NCBI RefSeq assembly: GCF_020177335.1
Contig: NZ_JAIVMG010000013.1
Location: 1-64,000 of the forward strand
Source: Stappia indica
Lineage (GTDB): Bacteria; Pseudomonadota; Alphaproteobacteria; Rhizobiales; Stappiaceae
Direction of reading: 5' to 3'
DNA length: 64,000 nt
Part shown: positions 16,069 to 27,233 of the stretch, piece by piece
Numbering within the stretch: position 1 is the first letter of the stretch
How the letters are laid out: every line of letters begins with the position of its first letter
Translations under genes and position numbers: made by a program
Notes under the pieces: model-generated
Told to the model about the DNA's origin: nothing
Database searches by the model: none
What the model saw: the letters and a program-made list of their open reading frames with translations, nothing else

Positions 16069-17007
16069 TCAGTCCTCGCCCGAGATCGCCCGCCAGTTCA
16101 AGCTGTCGGGAGCCGCGCCTTCCGCCGACAGGGTCAACGCGGCAGCGGCAAGGCCCGCTCGGGCGGCCGCGTCGAGCGTCCGGCCATGGTGCAATCCGGC
16201 AAGGGTGCCGGCAATCAGCGCGTCGCCTGCGCCGGTGACATCGCGCACCGCCACGTGGGGCACATCCAGCCGGCGAATGCCGGTGTTGTCGGCAAGGGTC
16301 AGCGGCGCGTTGCCATCGCTGACACAGCAGGCGGATACGCCCCTTTCCACAAGCGCGGCGGCAAGGTCGTCCGCGGGCGGCAGGGTCTCGATTGCCAGCA
16401 GCGCCGCGGCTTCCGCCCGGTTGCAGAACAGAAGGTCGAGCCGGGGCAGGATCGCGGCCAGCCGGGGCGCCTTGGCACAGGAGACGGCATCCGCCGCCAG
16501 GCGCCGGCGGGGTCCGGCATCCTTTGCCAGCCGGGCCAGGGTCGCCGGCGGCAGGTTGGTGTCCAGGAACCAGACCGCCGCCTCGATGAGGACAGTGGGC
16601 AGCGGCGTGAAGGCCTTCGCCGGCAGGGCTTCGGTGATTTCGCCATCCACCACGGCGGCGGCCAGCGCGCCGTCCGGGTCATGCAGCGCCAGGTAACGGC
16701 CGGTCGCCCGGCCTTGCAGCCGGCGCACCGCGCTCATATCCAGTCCTTGCGCGCTCAACTCCGCGCAGAGCTGTGCCCCCGCCGCATCGTCGCCGACCAC
16801 ACCGGCAAGGGCGCAAGCGATGTCCAGCTTCGCCAGCGCCCGGGCGACATTGGTGGCAACCCCGCCGGGGCGGCTGACGAACCGGGCCGGCGTGGAGGTC
16901 TCGCGCCGGATCGGCACGGCGGCATGGGCGATGGTGTCGAGATGAATCGCACCGATGAGGGCGATGGAGGGAGCCGGGGCGCGGGGGGCGGAGGACGGAA
17001 CGGGCAT
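16069..17007 (-). CDS. psuK: PfkB-family pseudouridine kinase
   Basis: A 312-residue sugar kinase of the PfkB/ribokinase fold, with an N-terminal strand SIALIGAIHLDTIA, the glycine-rich RPGGVATNVARALAKL, and the C-terminal PfkB motif DVTGAGDALIAG that holds the catalytic Asp. Placed directly before psuG, it is best read as pseudouridine kinase, phosphorylating pseudouridine at the 5' position. An alternative TTG start at 17049 would add 14 residues. Neither start has a strong ribosome site. No pseudouridine transporter gene is adjacent. Confidence 0.88.
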   Translation of the reverse strand: MPVPSSAPRAPAPSIALIGAIHLDTIAHAAVPIRRETSTPARFVSRPGGVATNVARALAKLDIACALAGVVGDDAAGAQLCAELSAQGLDMSAVRRLQGRATGRYLALHDPDGALAAAVVDGEITEALPAKAFTPLPTVLIEAAVWFLDTNLPPATLARLAKDAGPRRRLAADAVSCAKAPRLAAILPRLDLLFCNRAEAAALLAIETLPPADDLAAALVERGVSACCVSDGNAPLTLADNTGIRRLDVPHVAVRDVTGAGDALIAGTLAGLHHGRTLDAAARAGLAAAALTLSAEGAAPDSLNWRAISGED

Positions 17008-17333
17008 GGCGGAAAGGTCCGAAAGGAAGCGGGCAAGAGCGCACCGCAACGCGGAGTCTTCCTTGTTGCATGGAATGGGGGAGGGGGAAATGGAAAGGCA
17101 TCGGGTGCAGGCAGCGGGGCGGTCCCGGGGCGGCGATTCCCGTTGGGATGATCAATGGATGAAAAATGCCGTTGCGTAAGATTTTTCGGGCCGACCCGGA
17201 ACATTCTTTGAACGAGGTTGAGAAAGGTCAACGTGTTCAAGGGAGTGGCGCGGCTTGTCGATGAGGAACAAATGAGGTACAAAAGCGCAGTTTGAATCGC
17301 CGGCTGCGGCGTGGAATAAGAAAGGCACGTGCG
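17008..17333. other. Divergent intergenic region psuK / recA
   Basis: This 326-base region holds the start signals of psuK (leftward) and recA (rightward). It includes an SOS box at 17199-17213 and an AT-richer part near 17155-17190. I see no further gene. Confidence 0.6.
17199..17213 (+). promoter_or_regulatory. LexA (SOS) box of recA, alphaproteobacterial type
   Basis: GAAC (17199-17202), seven bases, GAAC (17210-17213) is an exact match to the alphaproteobacterial SOS box GAAC-N7-GAAC. It lies about 120 bases before the recA start codon. LexA repression of recA through this direct repeat is established in Rhodobacter and rhizobia. That it works here is inferred from the match and place. 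Confidence 0.85.
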
Positions 17334-18401
<1,068 letters not shown>

Positions 18402-18432
18402 CCCTGTCCGACAAGGAACCGATTTGCATGTA

Positions 18433-18469
18433 GAATGGCCCGGAGCGCTGCCCGCGTTCCGGGCCATTC
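18433..18469 (+). terminator. Strong hairpin after recA
   Basis: A 12-pair perfect stem (18433-18444 with 18458-18469) encloses a 13-base loop, about 30 bases after the recA stop. There is no T-run, so it may be an imperfect intrinsic terminator or a 3'-end protection hairpin. Confidence 0.55.
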
Positions 18470-18660
18470 ACGTATGAAGAGCGGCGGTCAAAGCGCGGTG
18501 CCGCGCGCTTGTCCCCGAAAGGAGGCAGGGCTGCCGCTATGCTGGACAGTTTCCCGGGGCGAAGATAAAAGCGGCGCACGATGCAATATCGCGCGCGGCG
18601 ACTGGCGCTTTCGCCCATATATGTCAATCGGACGCGCGCAACATGATGGGTGGCTACTTG

Positions 18661-21315
18661 ATGAGCGGTGTAAACGAAATCCGGTCGGCGTTCCTCGACT
18701 ATTTCGCCAGGAACGGGCACGAACCTGTGGCCTCCGGTCCGCTTGTGCCGCGCAACGATCCGACCCTGATGTTCACCAACGCGGGCATGGTGCCCTTCAA
18801 GAACGTCTTCACCGGCCTTGAAAAGCGCGACTATTCGCGGGCGGTTTCGGCTCAGAAATGCGTGCGGGCCGGTGGCAAGCACAATGATCTCGACAATGTG
18901 GGCTATACTGCCCGGCATCACACCTTCTTCGAGATGCTCGGCAATTTCTCGTTCGGCGACTATTTCAAGGACCGGGCGATCGAGCTGGCCTGGGACCTGA
19001 TCACCAAGGAATACGGCATTCCCGCCGACCGGTTGCTGGTCACCGTCTATGCGGACGACGACGAAGCCTTCTCCTTGTGGAAGAAGATCGCCGGACTGCC
19101 GGAAGACCGGATCATCCGCATCGCCACCTCCGACAATTTCTGGGCCATGGGCGATACCGGTCCCTGCGGCCCGTGCTCGGAGATCTTCTACGACCACGGC
19201 GAGCACATTCCCGGCGGCCCTCCGGGCTCGCCCGACGAGGATGGGGACCGGTTCATCGAGATCTGGAATCTCGTGTTCATGCAGTACGAGCAACTCGCCG
19301 ACGAGCGGGTCGACCTGCCGCGCCCGTCGATCGACACGGGCATGGGGCTGGAGCGGATCGCCGCCGTGCTCCAGGGCGTGCATGACAACTACGACATCGA
19401 CCTGTTCCGGGCGCTGATTTCGGCTTCGGAAAACGTGGTGGGCACCGGTGCGAACGGCGCGGGATCGAGCCACCGCATTATCGCCGACCATCTGCGCTCC
19501 ACCAGCTTCCTGATCGCCGATGGCGTGCTGCCCTCCAATGAAGGGCGCGGCTATGTGCTGCGGCGGATCATGCGCCGGGCGATGCGCCATGCGCATCTTC
19601 TGGGGGCAGAGGAGCCCTTGATGTATCGGCTGGTGCCGACCTTGGTGCGGGAAATGGGCCGGGCCTATCCGGAGCTTGCCCGGGCGGAGAGCCTGATCAG
19701 CGAGACGCTGAAGCTGGAGGAAACCCGGTTCCGGCGCACGCTGGAACGCGGCCTCAGCCTGCTCGACGAGGCGAGCGCGGGGCTCGACAGCGGCGCGGAG
19801 TTCAGCGGCGAGACCGCCTTCAAGCTTTATGACACCTACGGCTTCCCGCTGGATCTGACCCAGGACGCGCTCCGGGCCCGGGGTATCGGCGTGGACACCG
19901 AGGGGTTCAAGGCGGCGATGGAACGCCAGCGGGCCGAGGCGCGTGCCGCCTGGAGCGGCTCCGGCGAGGCGGCGACCGACACACTCTGGTTCACGCTGAA
20001 GGACCGGCTCGGCGCCACCGACTTCCTGGGCTATGACAGCGAGGCGCTGGAAGGCGTCGTCGGCGCGCTGGTGCGCGATGGTGCGGAAGTGATGGAGCTG
20101 AAGGCCGGCGACACGGGCTTCGTCATCCTCAACCAGACGCCGTTTTATGGCGAATCCGGCGGTCAGGTCGGAGACACGGGCACCATGACCGCCGATGGCG
20201 TGCGGGTGCGGGTGACCGACACCCAGAAGCGGGCCGACGGGTTGTTCATCCATGAGGTGACGGTTGATGAGGGCGCGGTGACCATCGGTCAGGCGTTGGA
20301 GCTCACCGTCGATGGCGCCCGCCGCAGTGCGATCCGCGCCAACCATTCCGCGACCCATCTGGTGCACGAGGCCCTGCGCGAGGTGCTGGGCGATCACGTG
20401 GCGCAGAAGGGCTCGCTGGTCACGCCCGACCGTTTGCGGTTCGACTTTTCTCACCCGATGCCGGTCTCGGCGGAGGATTTGCGCAAGGTCGAGGACATTT
20501 CCAACGACATCGTGCTGCAGAATGCGCCGGTCGAAACCCGGTTGATGGGGGTCGACGACGCGATCGAGCAGGGCGCCATGGCCCTTTTCGGCGAGAAATA
20601 CGGTGAGGAAGTGCGGGTCGTGTCGATGGGCCGGGCAACGCAAGGCGCCAAGGCCGGCAAGACCTATTCGCTGGAGCTGTGCGGCGGCACCCATGTGGGC
20701 CGCACCGGAGACATCGGTCTGGTGACCCTGGTGACGGAAGGCGCGGTCGCGGCGGGTGTCCGCCGGATCGAGGCGCTGACCGGGCGAGCCGCCCGCCAGT
20801 ATCTTGCCGAGCAGGACATGCGGCTGCGCGATATCGCCGGCGTTCTGAAGGTGGCACCGGGCGATGTGACCGAACGGGTCTCGGGGCTTGTCGAGGACAA
20901 GCGCCGGCTGGAGCGGGAACTGGCCGAAACCCGGAAGAAGCTCGCCATGGGCGGGACGGGCGGCGGCGATGCCGGCATTCGCGAGGTCGGGTCGGTGAAG
21001 CTCCTGGCGCGGGTCGTGGAGGGGCTCAACCCGAAGGACCTGAAGGGGCTGGCCGATGAGGCCAAGGCCCAGCTCGGCTCCGGTGTTGTTGTCCTGATCA
21101 GCAAGGGCGAGGAGAACAAGGCGGCGATCGTCGTGGCGGTGACCGCGGATCTGACCGAGCGCTTCAGCGCGGTCGATCTGGTGCGGCTTGGCTCGGCGGC
21201 GCTCGGCGGGCGTGGCGGCGGCGGACGTGCCGACATGGCCCAGGCCGGCGGTTCTGATGCCTCCCAGGCGGAGGCCGCCATCGAGGCGATCGCGGCCGGC
21301 CTCGGCGAGGGCTGA
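18661..21315 (+). CDS. alaS: Alanine--tRNA ligase
   Basis: An 884-residue class II synthetase charging tRNA-Ala. The N-terminal catalytic core begins [15 protein letters not shown] and contains [13 protein letters not shown]. The editing domain carries the [11 protein letters not shown] zinc motif and the [10 protein letters not shown] motif, and a C-terminal C-Ala domain ends in a GGRGGGGR stretch. All parts are present at normal spacing. I start at 18661; an in-frame ATG at 18643 would add six residues. The downstream channel gene starts four bases after the stop, so they may be co-transcribed. Confidence 0.97.
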   Translation: MSGVNEIRSAFLDYFARNGHEPVASGPLVPRNDPTLMFTNAGMVPFKNVFTGLEKRDYSRAVSAQKCVRAGGKHNDLDNVGYTARHHTFFEMLGNFSFGDYFKDRAIELAWDLITKEYGIPADRLLVTVYADDDEAFSLWKKIAGLPEDRIIRIATSDNFWAMGDTGPCGPCSEIFYDHGEHIPGGPPGSPDEDGDRFIEIWNLVFMQYEQLADERVDLPRPSIDTGMGLERIAAVLQGVHDNYDIDLFRALISASENVVGTGANGAGSSHRIIADHLRSTSFLIADGVLPSNEGRGYVLRRIMRRAMRHAHLLGAEEPLMYRLVPTLVREMGRAYPELARAESLISETLKLEETRFRRTLERGLSLLDEASAGLDSGAEFSGETAFKLYDTYGFPLDLTQDALRARGIGVDTEGFKAAMERQRAEARAAWSGSGEAATDTLWFTLKDRLGATDFLGYDSEALEGVVGALVRDGAEVMELKAGDTGFVILNQTPFYGESGGQVGDTGTMTADGVRVRVTDTQKRADGLFIHEVTVDEGAVTIGQALELTVDGARRSAIRANHSATHLVHEALREVLGDHVAQKGSLVTPDRLRFDFSHPMPVSAEDLRKVEDISNDIVLQNAPVETRLMGVDDAIEQGAMALFGEKYGEEVRVVSMGRATQGAKAGKTYSLELCGGTHVGRTGDIGLVTLVTEGAVAAGVRRIEALTGRAARQYLAEQDMRLRDIAGVLKVAPGDVTERVSGLVEDKRRLERELAETRKKLAMGGTGGGDAGIREVGSVKLLARVVEGLNPKDLKGLADEAKAQLGSGVVVLISKGEENKAAIVVAVTADLTERFSAVDLVRLGSAALGGRGGGGRADMAQAGGSDASQAEAAIEAIAAGLGEG

Positions 21316-21319
21316 GCTG

Positions 21320-22798
21320 ATGGCCGCGGACCGTCCAGACCAGGATCGGATGGACCCGGCCGACGAGAGCGCTCCCAACAAGCGCCGGCGCAGCATTTCC
21401 CCCGATGGGGCGCCGGCGATCAAGCGGCACACCTACCGCTTGCTGGAGCTGGGGGCGGCGGGCGATACGCAAGGGCGCTGGGTCAACCGTGTCCTTGCGC
21501 TCTTCATCATCGGTACGGTGGTGATGGCGGTGCTGGAGACGGTGCCGGAGGTGGATGAGGAATGGGGCGGCTTGTTCGATCTCCTGGAGATCGTTGCCGG
21601 TGTCCTGTTCCTCGCCGAGTATCTCGCCCGGGTATGGGTGGCGGATCTGCACCCGCCGTTTCGGCGGTTCAAGCCGCTCGGCGCCCGGCTGCGCTATTGC
21701 TCCCAGATTTCCGCCATCATCGATCTGATGGCGATCCTGCCGTTTCTTCTGGCGCTGGTCTTGCCGACGATCGAGCTGAAGATCCTGATCGTCCTGCGGC
21801 TGACGCGGTTCTTCAAGCTGGCGCGGTATTCGCCGGCGCTGCGGTCTCTCGCCAACGCGGTGGCGGGTGAGCGGCATGCGCTGATTGCCAGTCTGGTCAT
21901 CATCTTCGGCGTGATCCTGGTGGCGGCGACCGGGCTTTATCTGGTGGAACGCAATGTCCAGCCGGAAAAGCTCGGCACCATTCCCGGAGCCATGTGGTGG
22001 GCGCTGGCGACGCTGACGACCGTCGGCTATGGCGACGTGGTGCCGGTGACGGCGCCAGGTAAGATCCTGGGCGGCCTGGTGATGCTGATGGGCTACGGCC
22101 TGTTCGCCCTGCCGATCGGCATCGTCGCCACCGCCTTCGCCCGCGAGATCCACTCCCGTGACTTTGTCGTGACCTGGGGGATGGTGGCGGGGGTGCCGCT
22201 GTTCGAAGACCTGAAGGCCGCGGAAATTGCCGAGATCGCCAAGCTGCTGCGGGCCCTGTCGGTGGACACCGGCCAGGTCATCACCCGCAAGGGCGCCGAA
22301 GCGGACAGTATGTATTTCATTGCCCGGGGGGCGGTGGAGGTTGCGCTCGACAACAGTCGGGTGCGGCTGGAGGAAGGCGACTTCTTCGGCGAGATGGCGA
22401 TCCTTGGCGGCCGCCGCCGGGTGGCGTCGGTCTTCGCGCTGGAGGCGACCCAGTTGATGGTGCTCGAGGCGCACGATCTGCACCGGCTGATGCGCAATCA
22501 GCCGGAGGTGGCGCGCAAGATCCTCGATGAGGTGCAGGAGCGCGCCCGCATGGGCTCGCTGCCCGACGACATCATCGAGGAGGAGGTCAGCCGCGCCAAA
22601 CAGGTGGTGGAGACCCTGAAGGAAGAGGGCGTGGGCGTTGGTGCGGACTTGACCGAGCCGGAGCTTTTCGACGTGGAGACAGACGGCGAAGAAGAAGGCG
22701 GTGAGGACGCGCGCGAAAGTGAGGCACCCGATGAGGTGGACGCCGCCGCATCGGATGCCAAGCCGGAGCCCCCGCTGGATCCCCAGGACAAGACTTAG
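21320..22798 (+). CDS. Voltage-gated-type potassium channel with cyclic-nucleotide-binding domain
   Basis: A 492-residue protein with an S1-S6-like membrane part (about 55-285), including an S4-like segment LRLTRFFKLARYSP, and the potassium filter TVGYGD at 234-239. A cyclic-nucleotide-binding domain (about 300-410) keeps GDFFGEMAILGG and the following Arg of the phosphate cassette. This is the MloK1-like architecture. The last 60 or so residues are an unusual acidic, Glu/Asp/Pro/Ala-rich tail. The start ATG is four bases after alaS. Ligand preference (cAMP or other) cannot be read from sequence. Confidence 0.88.
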   Translation: MAADRPDQDRMDPADESAPNKRRRSISPDGAPAIKRHTYRLLELGAAGDTQGRWVNRVLALFIIGTVVMAVLETVPEVDEEWGGLFDLLEIVAGVLFLAEYLARVWVADLHPPFRRFKPLGARLRYCSQISAIIDLMAILPFLLALVLPTIELKILIVLRLTRFFKLARYSPALRSLANAVAGERHALIASLVIIFGVILVAATGLYLVERNVQPEKLGTIPGAMWWALATLTTVGYGDVVPVTAPGKILGGLVMLMGYGLFALPIGIVATAFAREIHSRDFVVTWGMVAGVPLFEDLKAAEIAEIAKLLRALSVDTGQVITRKGAEADSMYFIARGAVEVALDNSRVRLEEGDFFGEMAILGGRRRVASVFALEATQLMVLEAHDLHRLMRNQPEVARKILDEVQERARMGSLPDDIIEEEVSRAKQVVETLKEEGVGVGADLTEPELFDVETDGEEEGGEDARESEAPDEVDAAASDAKPEPPLDPQDKT

Positions 22799-22831
22799 CC
22801 CCAGGCCGGTTCGGCGAGTCTGCGCGCTCGG

Positions 22832-23284
22832 TTATTGCGGCACCAGCCCGGCGGGAAGCTGGGAATAGAGCGGATCGCCGTACCAGAAGACATCGGTGGG
22901 CCCGATCGCGTAGTCGACGATGTTCCAGCGATTGTAGGCCTTTGTCAGCAGAACGTAGGTGCGCAAGCCTCCATCCATATATTCCGCTCGATCACGCATG
23001 AGGGTGCGGGACAGATCGATCGGGCGACCACCGGGCCGCTGCGGCGAAACAATCGCAAAGGCCCAGGGGCCGGAGACGCGCAGGCGATTGACGACGAATT
23101 CCACCGGCGCGCCGACCCGGGTCTCGATCAGCGGGCGGATCGCGTTCATCAGATCCTTGCGTTCCTTGGAACCACGCGGCGGCTCATAGGCGGCGTGCGC
23201 GAAGGTCGCCGTTCCGAGAAGCAGGAGCGCTGCGGCCACGATCAGGAAAAGCCGGGCAAGTGGTGAAGCGGAAACAGCGGTCAT
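22832..23284 (-). CDS. Secreted protein of unknown function
   Basis: A 150-residue product with a clear signal peptide (LARLFLIVAAALLLLG, cleavage expected after AHA). The mature domain has alternating helix and strand segments: NAIRPLIETRVGAPVEFVV, then a strand WAFAIVSPQRPGG. A GGAGG precedes the ATG at 23284, deciding it over a longer frame starting at 23347. It looks like a small periplasmic protein; I do not recognise the family. It converges on the potassium channel gene with about 33 bases between. Confidence 0.75.
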   Translation of the reverse strand: MTAVSASPLARLFLIVAAALLLLGTATFAHAAYEPPRGSKERKDLMNAIRPLIETRVGAPVEFVVNRLRVSGPWAFAIVSPQRPGGRPIDLSRTLMRDRAEYMDGGLRTYVLLTKAYNRWNIVDYAIGPTDVFWYGDPLYSQLPAGLVPQ

Positions 23285-23432
23285 TCGATCCTCCGGTCGG
23301 TGTGGCGCGCCAGGGCCGCCTCCCGTCGCGGTCCGGTTGCGCGGCATGGTGCGGCGCGTTGCAGTTTAGAAGATCGTGCGGGCGTGGCGAGAAGCTATGT
23401 CAAAAAAGCAGCCGGAGCCGGAGAAAATTGCG

Positions 23433-23470
23433 CTCGAAAACGACGAAAGGCGCCCCAGGGGCGCCTTTCG
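23433..23470 (-). terminator. Intrinsic terminator of icd
   Basis: A 12-pair perfect stem (23444-23455 with 23459-23470) has a three-base loop. On the minus strand it is followed by CGTTTTCGAGC. It sits about 40 bases downstream of the icd stop. Confidence 0.8.
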
Positions 23471-23512
23471 CGGATTTGGCGGACGGTTGGTCCGAAGTTG
23501 GCAAGCCTGGCC

Positions 23513-24727
23513 TTAGCCGGCCATGGCCTTCTGCAGGTTCTCGTCGATCTTGTCGAGGAAGCCGTTGGTGGTCAGCCACTTCTGGTCCGGGCCGACGAGC
23601 AGGGCGAGGTCCTTGGTCATGAAACCGCTTTCGACAGTGTCGATGCAGACCTTTTCCAGCGTATCGGCGAACTTGGCCAACTCCGGCGTGTCGTCCAGCT
23701 TGGCGCGGTGGGCAAGACCGCGGGTCCAGGCGAAGATCGACGCGATCGGGTTGGTCGAGGTCTCCTCGCCCTTCTGGTGCATCCGGTAGTGCCGGGTGAC
23801 GGTGCCGTGCGCAGCTTCCGCCTCGACGGTCTTGCCGTCCGGCGACATCAGGACCGAGGTCATCAGGCCGAGCGAGCCGAAGCCCTGGGCAACGGTGTCG
23901 GACTGCACGTCGCCATCGTAGTTCTTGCAGGCCCAGACATAACCGCCGGCCCACTTCAGTGCGGAGGCGACCATGTCGTCGATCAGGCGGTGCTCGTACC
24001 AGATCTTCTCGGCTTCGAACTTTTCCTTGAACTCGGCTTCGTAGATCTCCTGGAAGATATCCTTGAAGCGGCCGTCATAGGCCTTGAGGATGGTGTTCTT
24101 GGTCGAGAGGTAGCAGGGAACCTTGCGGATCAGCGCATAGTTCATCGAGGCGCGGGCGAAGTCGCGAATCGAATCGTCGAGGTTGTACATGGCCATGGCA
24201 ACGCCCGAGGAGGGGGCGTCGAACACGTCATGCTCGATCTCGGTGCCGTCCTCGCCAACGAACTTGACCGTCAGCTTGCCCTTGCCGGGGAAGCGGAAGT
24301 CGGTGGCGCGGTACTGGTCGCCATAGGCATGACGGCCGACGATGATCGGCTGGGTCCAGCCCGGCACCAGACGCGGGACGTTCTGCATGATGATCGGCTC
24401 GCGGAAGATCACGCCGCCGAGGATGTTGCGAATCGTGCCGTTCGGCGAGCGGTACATGCGCTTGAGGCCGAATTCCTCAACGCGCGCCTCGTCCGGCGTG
24501 ATGGTGGCGCATTTGACGCCAACGCCATACTGCTTGATCGCATTGGCCGCATCGACGGTGATCTGATCGTCGGTTTCGTCGCGCTTCTCGATGCCGAGGT
24601 CGAAATATTTCAGATCAATATCGAGGTAGGGGTGAATCAGCTTGTCCTTGATGAACTTCCAGATGATCCGGGTCATCTCGTCGCCATCGAGCTCAACAAC
24701 CGGATTGATAACCTTGATTTTCGCCAT
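23513..24727 (-). CDS. icd: NADP-dependent isocitrate dehydrogenase
   Basis: A 404-residue enzyme converting isocitrate to 2-oxoglutarate with NADPH formation in the TCA cycle. The sequence is of the eukaryote-like homodimeric type common in alphaproteobacteria. Markers are [20 protein letters not shown] at the start, [12 protein letters not shown] (substrate-binding Ser/Asn loop) and [11 protein letters not shown] near the end. The start at 24727 gives the exact family N-terminus; the frame is open slightly further upstream. It has its own terminator and a long leader. Confidence 0.97.
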   Translation of the reverse strand: MAKIKVINPVVELDGDEMTRIIWKFIKDKLIHPYLDIDLKYFDLGIEKRDETDDQITVDAANAIKQYGVGVKCATITPDEARVEEFGLKRMYRSPNGTIRNILGGVIFREPIIMQNVPRLVPGWTQPIIVGRHAYGDQYRATDFRFPGKGKLTVKFVGEDGTEIEHDVFDAPSSGVAMAMYNLDDSIRDFARASMNYALIRKVPCYLSTKNTILKAYDGRFKDIFQEIYEAEFKEKFEAEKIWYEHRLIDDMVASALKWAGGYVWACKNYDGDVQSDTVAQGFGSLGLMTSVLMSPDGKTVEAEAAHGTVTRHYRMHQKGEETSTNPIASIFAWTRGLAHRAKLDDTPELAKFADTLEKVCIDTVESGFMTKDLALLVGPDQKWLTTNGFLDKIDENLQKAMAG

Positions 24728-25066
24728 AGTGCAGATGACCTCGCGTTTTGGGTAACTCCCGCGCCTCATGCGCTCGAAACCGTCGGGCCGGGTCGGCCGT
24801 AAAAACCGGGCCGACCGTCATAGCCGCGCGGCCCCTATAGCAAAGGGGCGAGGAAACGGGAAGTCAGGCATTGGGGGAAGAGACCCGGACGCCGCCTCTT
24901 CGACGCTGCGGCGGGGGAAGGGGGGCGGTGACTGTCTTCCGTCTGGTGCGCGGGCGGCGACTGTGTTGAACTTTGGTCCCGGTCGAAACGGATTGAACAC
25001 ACTCCGCAGGTAGGATGTCGGGACTTTGCAGCGGATGAGCGGCCGACCAGCGTGGAGGTTTGGAAG
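24728..25066. other. Intergenic region between icd and a divergent periplasmic protein gene
   Basis: These 339 bases contain the two divergent starts. The icd leader holds an eight-pair hairpin (24791-24798 with 24809-24816, A-rich loop). No gene with a ribosome site or plausible protein features is visible. Confidence 0.5.
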
Positions 25067-25603
25067 ATGCTGAAGACCGTGACGGGAGGCGCGTGGCGTC
25101 GGTTTTTTGCGATGGGTTTCATGGTTCTGGGCGTGCTGGCCGGCAGCGTGCCGGTTGCCGCGGCCTCCTCCGAGCCGGTGGTGCTGACGGTCCTGGAGGA
25201 AACGGCCGCAGGCGAGGGCGTGCGGGTCACCTTCACGGCGCCGCAGCTTGAAGCGCTGGGGCTGAGGCGAATCGAGACCGAAACCCCCTGGAGCAATGGT
25301 TCGGTGGTGTTCGAGGGGCCGCTGTTGCGCGATGTGCTGGCCAAGGCCGGGATGCAAGGGGAGAGCCTGAAGGCCGTGGCACTCAACGACTATCAGGTGA
25401 TGATCCCAGTTTCCGATGTCGCCGCCTTCGACGTCATCCTGGCGACCCGCGCGGATGGCAAGGCCATCGGCGTACGCGAGCGCGGACCGGTCAGGGTGAT
25501 CTATCCCTGGTCGGAGCAGGAGGAGTTGCAGGCCGAACTCTACTATGCCCGGGCGATCTGGCAACTGCGGTCGATCTCGGTGCTGGCGGGGCCGCGACAG
25601 TGA
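25067..25603 (+). CDS. Periplasmic molybdopterin-fold protein lacking the ligand Cys
   Basis: A 178-residue product with a signal peptide (cleavage near AAAS, about residue 35). The mature part has the order seen in the sulfite-oxidase/YedY-type molybdopterin-binding fold: VFEGPLLRDVLAKAG, NDYQVMIPVSD, GPVRVIYPW, and an ending YARAIWQLRSISV. It has no cysteine at all, so the Mo-ligand Cys is missing and it probably does not bind the cofactor as an enzyme would. GGAGG at 25054-25058 picks the ATG at 25067. The sensor kinase gene follows, suggesting a ligand-sensing partner. Confidence 0.72.
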   Translation: MLKTVTGGAWRRFFAMGFMVLGVLAGSVPVAAASSEPVVLTVLEETAAGEGVRVTFTAPQLEALGLRRIETETPWSNGSVVFEGPLLRDVLAKAGMQGESLKAVALNDYQVMIPVSDVAAFDVILATRADGKAIGVRERGPVRVIYPWSEQEELQAELYYARAIWQLRSISVLAGPRQ

Positions 25604-25775
25604 GGCGTCCCATGCTTCCGCCTGGCGTTGTTCGCCTGTATGTTCGGTTGTGCCTGAGGATGACGGCGGGGATGTTTGCCGTCCGTGCCGATAGGCTCCT
25701 TGCTGGCGGCCTCTTCGTCGGTGGCAAGCGGAGGGCAAGCAGGCTCGGGATCTCTATCTGGTGGACGGGGGCGAG

Positions 25776-27230
25776 ATGGAAACCGGGGTGAAATGGGTTC
25801 GGACCCTTTATTTCTTTCTGCTTGTCGGTCTTGCGATCATCACAGGTTCGCTGTTCGTCGTGGTGTCGACGCTCAACAAGCAGTACGATGTCAATTCCGC
25901 CGAACTCCGCCAAAGCCTCATTTGGCACAGCGCGCAACTGGTTGTGGAATATCAGCGGCTTCTCCATTCGGTCGATACGCTGATCGTCCATGACGGCGGG
26001 GCCAGCTATGGCCAGGAGGTCGCCTCCCGCTTCGATATCCTCTGGAGCCGCGCGTCCCGGCTGAATGAGGGGCCTGTCGGCGAGAAGCTCACCGTGGCGT
26101 CAGGGTTCGAAACCCTGACAACGCAGATGAGCGATATGGTGACTCGCGCCGAACGATTGATTCCTGCGGTTCGTACCGGTGATGTGGAGCGCGCGCATGA
26201 GTTGCGAGACATTCTCACCGAGCTGTCGCCGGCACTGGAGCGCTATCGCTCGGCGGTCTACAAGCTGCAACTGGATGCGGCGGCGCATCAGCGGGATGTG
26301 CTGAACGGCACCGTCGACACGGTGACCTTCCTGATCATCGGCCTGCTGGTGGCTGGCGCCTCGGTCGCGGGGTTGCTCTTGCGCGATCAGAACCGGTTGA
26401 TGCGCCTGCATGAGATGCTGGAACGCCGCGTGATTGCCCGTACCGGGGAGTTGGCCCGGGCCAATGCCGAGTTGCGCGCGGCGAACGAGCGTCTCAGCCA
26501 GTTCAACAATCTCGCCTCGCATGACCTCAAGGAGCCGGTGCGCAAGATCACCGTGTTCAGCGATCTGTTGCTGCAAGGGGTGGCGGACAAGGACGAGGAG
26601 ACCATCGGCTACGCGGCCAATGTGATGCGGGCCTCCGCCGGTCGGGCAAAGGCGCTGATTTCCAACTTGCTCGACTATTCGGCGGCCTCGGACCGGACCA
26701 TGGACCGGGAGCGGGTATCGCTGGGGCTGGCGGTGGAGCGGGCTTGCGAGAACCTGTCGGAGCTGATTCGCGAGCGCGGCGCGCAGGTGACGGTGACCGG
26801 CGGCGAGGCGGTGGTCGAAGGCGATCCGCTGTTCATCGAGCAGCTGTTCCAGAACCTCATTGGCAATGCGGTGAAGTTCTGCCGTCCGGAGGAAACGCCC
26901 CGTGTGACGGTGGAGATCGTGCAGGACGAGGCGGGGCACGCCCGCCAGGTGCATGTGCGCGACAATGGCATCGGCTTCGACATGCGTCATCAGACCCATG
27001 TGTTCGAGCCGTTTCGCCGGCTTCATGCGCGCGATCAGTTCTCCGGAACCGGAATGGGGCTGGCGATCTGCGCCGCCATCGCCCACCGCCACGGCTGGCG
27101 CATCGGCGTATCGAGCCAACCGGGGGAGGGCTCGGACTTCTTCATCGATCTGGCTGGAAGCACTCCACCGGAACCGGAGGTGGCGGAAACGTCATCGACC
27201 GTCGCCGCCACCGCCACTGCTACCGGATAG
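25776..27230 (+). CDS. Membrane sensor histidine kinase
   Basis: A 484-residue kinase with a membrane span near 10-34, a periplasmic sensor of about 140 residues and a second span near 178-200. A short coiled linker leads to a HisKA domain with His249 in NNLASHDLKEPVRKI. The HATPase domain carries NLIGNAVKF, VRDNGIGF and GTGMGLAI. The H-box form is that of phytochrome-like kinases. No receiver domain or response-regulator gene is adjacent, so it is an orphan kinase. Its neighbour is the Cys-free molybdopterin-fold protein. A GTG at 25761 is an alternative start. Confidence 0.88.
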   Translation: METGVKWVRTLYFFLLVGLAIITGSLFVVVSTLNKQYDVNSAELRQSLIWHSAQLVVEYQRLLHSVDTLIVHDGGASYGQEVASRFDILWSRASRLNEGPVGEKLTVASGFETLTTQMSDMVTRAERLIPAVRTGDVERAHELRDILTELSPALERYRSAVYKLQLDAAAHQRDVLNGTVDTVTFLIIGLLVAGASVAGLLLRDQNRLMRLHEMLERRVIARTGELARANAELRAANERLSQFNNLASHDLKEPVRKITVFSDLLLQGVADKDEETIGYAANVMRASAGRAKALISNLLDYSAASDRTMDRERVSLGLAVERACENLSELIRERGAQVTVTGGEAVVEGDPLFIEQLFQNLIGNAVKFCRPEETPRVTVEIVQDEAGHARQVHVRDNGIGFDMRHQTHVFEPFRRLHARDQFSGTGMGLAICAAIAHRHGWRIGVSSQPGEGSDFFIDLAGSTPPEPEVAETSSTVAATATATG

Positions 27231-27233
27231 GCC

